Below, piece by piece: positions 62,892 to 64,000 of a stretch of DNA of 64,000 bases. A model generated the notes under the pieces. The model saw only the letters and a list, made by a program, of their open reading frames with translations. It had not been told where the DNA came from and did not search any database. The translations under genes were made by a program, and so were the position numbers. Every line of letters starts with the position of its first letter. Position 1 is the first letter of the stretch. The stretch is from Diacronema lutheri (taxonomy: Eukaryota > Haptophyta > Pavlovophyceae > Pavlovales > Pavlovaceae): the NCBI GenBank assembly GCA_019448385.1, contig JAGTXO010000065.1, forward strand, positions 62,001-126,000. The letters run 5' to 3'.

Positions 62892-64000
62892 TCACCACCT
62901 GGAGGCTGACCCGGCCGCGAGGCTCAGACCGCGCAGCACGAGGGCCGTGTGCGCGCGCGCGCGCTCCAGTCGCCCGGTCTTGCCGATCGCGCCGCGCCGC
63001 GCTCCGGGCGCTGTGCGCGCCGCTGTGCGCGCGCGCGCTGCCGCCAAACTCGCGGGCGCGCGGCGCGCCGCGGTCGCCGGTCGCGCCAATGGGCGTGCGC
63101 GCGCTCCTTCGGCGACGCGCTCGGCCGCGCGGGCTGAAGCGACGGCCGTGCGGAGTGGGGCGACGGCCGCTCGTGCGCGCGGCGCCACCGGACGCCGTCC
63201 GACAGCCGGACGCCATCCGACAGCCGGACGCCATCCGACAGCCGGACGCAGTCCGACAGCCGGACGCCATCCGACAGCCGGACGCCGTCCGACAGCCGAC
63301 GGCGTGGGCTGCACGGCGAGCACGCACGTGCGCTTGGACGCGCGGCTGCCGCCGGCGTCCGAGCCCGGCCAAGCTCGCGGCCGCGCCGGCGCGTGGGGCG
63401 TGCGCGCCTCAGGTGGGCGCGGCGCGCGCTCTACAGCGGCGTCGTCGCCGACGCGATCGCGCGGCGGCGCGCCGACGGGCTCGGCGGCGAGCGCGGCCGC
63501 AAAGCTGGTCTCCGCGTGCAGCAGCCCGCGCGCGCGCAGGTTGGCGACGAAGTCGCGGATGCCCGGCGGCTCGGCCGCATCTGCGCCAGCAATAGCGGGC
63601 GCGGCGTACGGTGCGCGTGCCTCGAGCGTGGCGGCGTGGCCGAGGAGCAGCAGCGTTGACTGCGCGCGCGTGAGCGCCACGTTGAGCCGCCGCCCGTCCT
63701 TGAGAAAGCCAATGGTGCGCCCGCCGCCGCCGCTGCTGCCGCCGCCGCGGCTCTGCGATGTGAGCGGCGCGCGGACGCACGAGAGGAGGACAATGCGCGC
63801 CTCGCCGCCCTGCGCGGCGTCAACCGTCGAGACGGCGACGCCCGCCGCGCCCGCCTCGCGCAGCGCCGCGCGCAGCGCCCTCACCTGCGCCGCGTAGAAG
63901 GTGAGAACGAGCAGCTCCGACGCGCAGCCCACCCGCACGCGCCACACGTCGCGGAGGTGCGCGACGACCACCGCGGCGAGCGCGGCCTCGGTTCGGTTGA
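62892..64000 (-). CDS. SF1 helicase, UPF1/Sen1/SMUBP2-like, C-terminal part (partial)
   Basis: The frame is open to the window edge, so the 5' part, with the Walker A and DEAA motifs, is outside. The visible sequence starts NRTEAALAAVVVAHL and LLVLTFYAAQVRALR (second RecA domain), then motif V VSTVDAAQGGEARIVLLS and motif VI FLKDGRRLNVALTRAQSTLL, as in AAA_12-type superfamily 1B helicases acting on RNA or DNA. The ~200-residue tail is Ala/Arg-rich with an 18-bp tandem repeat. Which subfamily (UPF1, Sen1, IGHMBP2, ZNFX) cannot be decided from this end. Confidence 0.88.
   Translation of the reverse strand, partial: NRTEAALAAVVVAHLRDVWRVRVGCASELLVLTFYAAQVRALRAALREAGAAGVAVSTVDAAQGGEARIVLLSCVRAPLTSQSRGGGSSGGGGRTIGFLKDGRRLNVALTRAQSTLLLLGHAATLEARAPYAAPAIAGADAAEPPGIRDFVANLRARGLLHAETSFAAALAAEPVGAPPRDRVGDDAAVERAPRPPEARTPHAPARPRAWPGSDAGGSRASKRTCVLAVQPTPSAVGRRPAVGWRPAVGLRPAVGWRPAVGWRPAVGRRPVAPRARAAVAPLRTAVASARAAERVAEGARARPLARPATAARRAPASLAAARARTAARTAPGARRGAIGKTGRLERARAHTALVLRGLSLAAGSASRW
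63184..63300 (-). repeat. 18-bp coding minisatellite in the helicase tail
   Basis: About six 18-bp units (CCGACAGCCGGACGCCAT type) that on the minus strand encode (A/P)VG(R/W/L)RPA hexapeptides. Variation is confined to one codon. Confidence 0.85.

Overview
This is a nuclear genome window from a very GC-rich unicellular eukaryote, most likely an alga with a red-derived (chlorophyll a/c) plastid. The clearest lineage marker is a fucoxanthin-chlorophyll-binding (FCP/LHC) gene at 61999-62598 with an N-terminal targeting extension. Spliceosomal introns, pyrimidine-rich acceptors and eukaryotic families (MBF1, SCO1, roadblock dynein light chain, ArfGAP, ABCC transporter, Csm1-like kinetochore protein) exclude a prokaryote. 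The extreme GC content and Ala/Gly/Pro/Arg-rich linkers fit a haptophyte (Pavlovophyceae or similar), but that placement is inference. All gene models come from reading frames and splice junctions that restore family-conserved sequence; no RNA evidence was available.

Layout: an end of a plus-strand gene (<1-243); ClpP (minus) and MBF1 (plus), divergent; a family-4 glycosyltransferase (plus); a doubtful membrane ORF (minus); a GTPase-like protein with a very large insertion (plus); SCO1 (minus) divergent from a giant repeat-rich protein (plus, about 2,850 aa); an actin-fragmin-kinase-like protein and a FAM221-like protein (both plus); a SAM-carrier-like mitochondrial-carrier protein with a signal-peptide-like N-terminus (minus), divergent from a 2,062-aa model joining a Pin1-type prolyl isomerase, an acidic linker, a dual-specificity phosphatase and a gelsolin-like module (plus); two short divergent hypotheticals; a roadblock protein (minus) divergent from a Pol I-type 5'-3' exonuclease (plus).

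From about 42.1 to 46.8 kb there is an accessory island with lower GC. Two copies of a roughly 1.0-1.2 kb cassette, each built from 189-bp tandem units, flank a small membrane-protein gene and a minus-strand gene with a transcription-factor-like look. A 41/42-bp inverted repeat and a 12-bp direct repeat bracket the first cassette, and a 159-bp element with terminal inverted repeats follows the second. After the island come an MFS transporter (plus), a Gly/Met-repeat ORF and an AGD14-like ArfGAP (both minus), a 2,307-aa ABCC transporter (plus, divergent from ArfGAP), a Csm1/Pcs1-like protein (minus), a small membrane protein (plus), the LHC gene (minus), and the 3' end of an SF1 UPF1/Sen1-like helicase (minus) cut by the window edge.

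Two genome-wide habits stand out. Seven neighbouring gene pairs are head-to-head with start codons only 48-170 bp apart, so promoters must be compact and probably shared. Of 29 inferred introns, 18 begin GTGCG rather than GTRAG. No tRNA, rRNA, CRISPR array or plasmid-type origin was recognised. The genes are housekeeping genes of diverse function; apart from shared promoters I see no pathway cluster.
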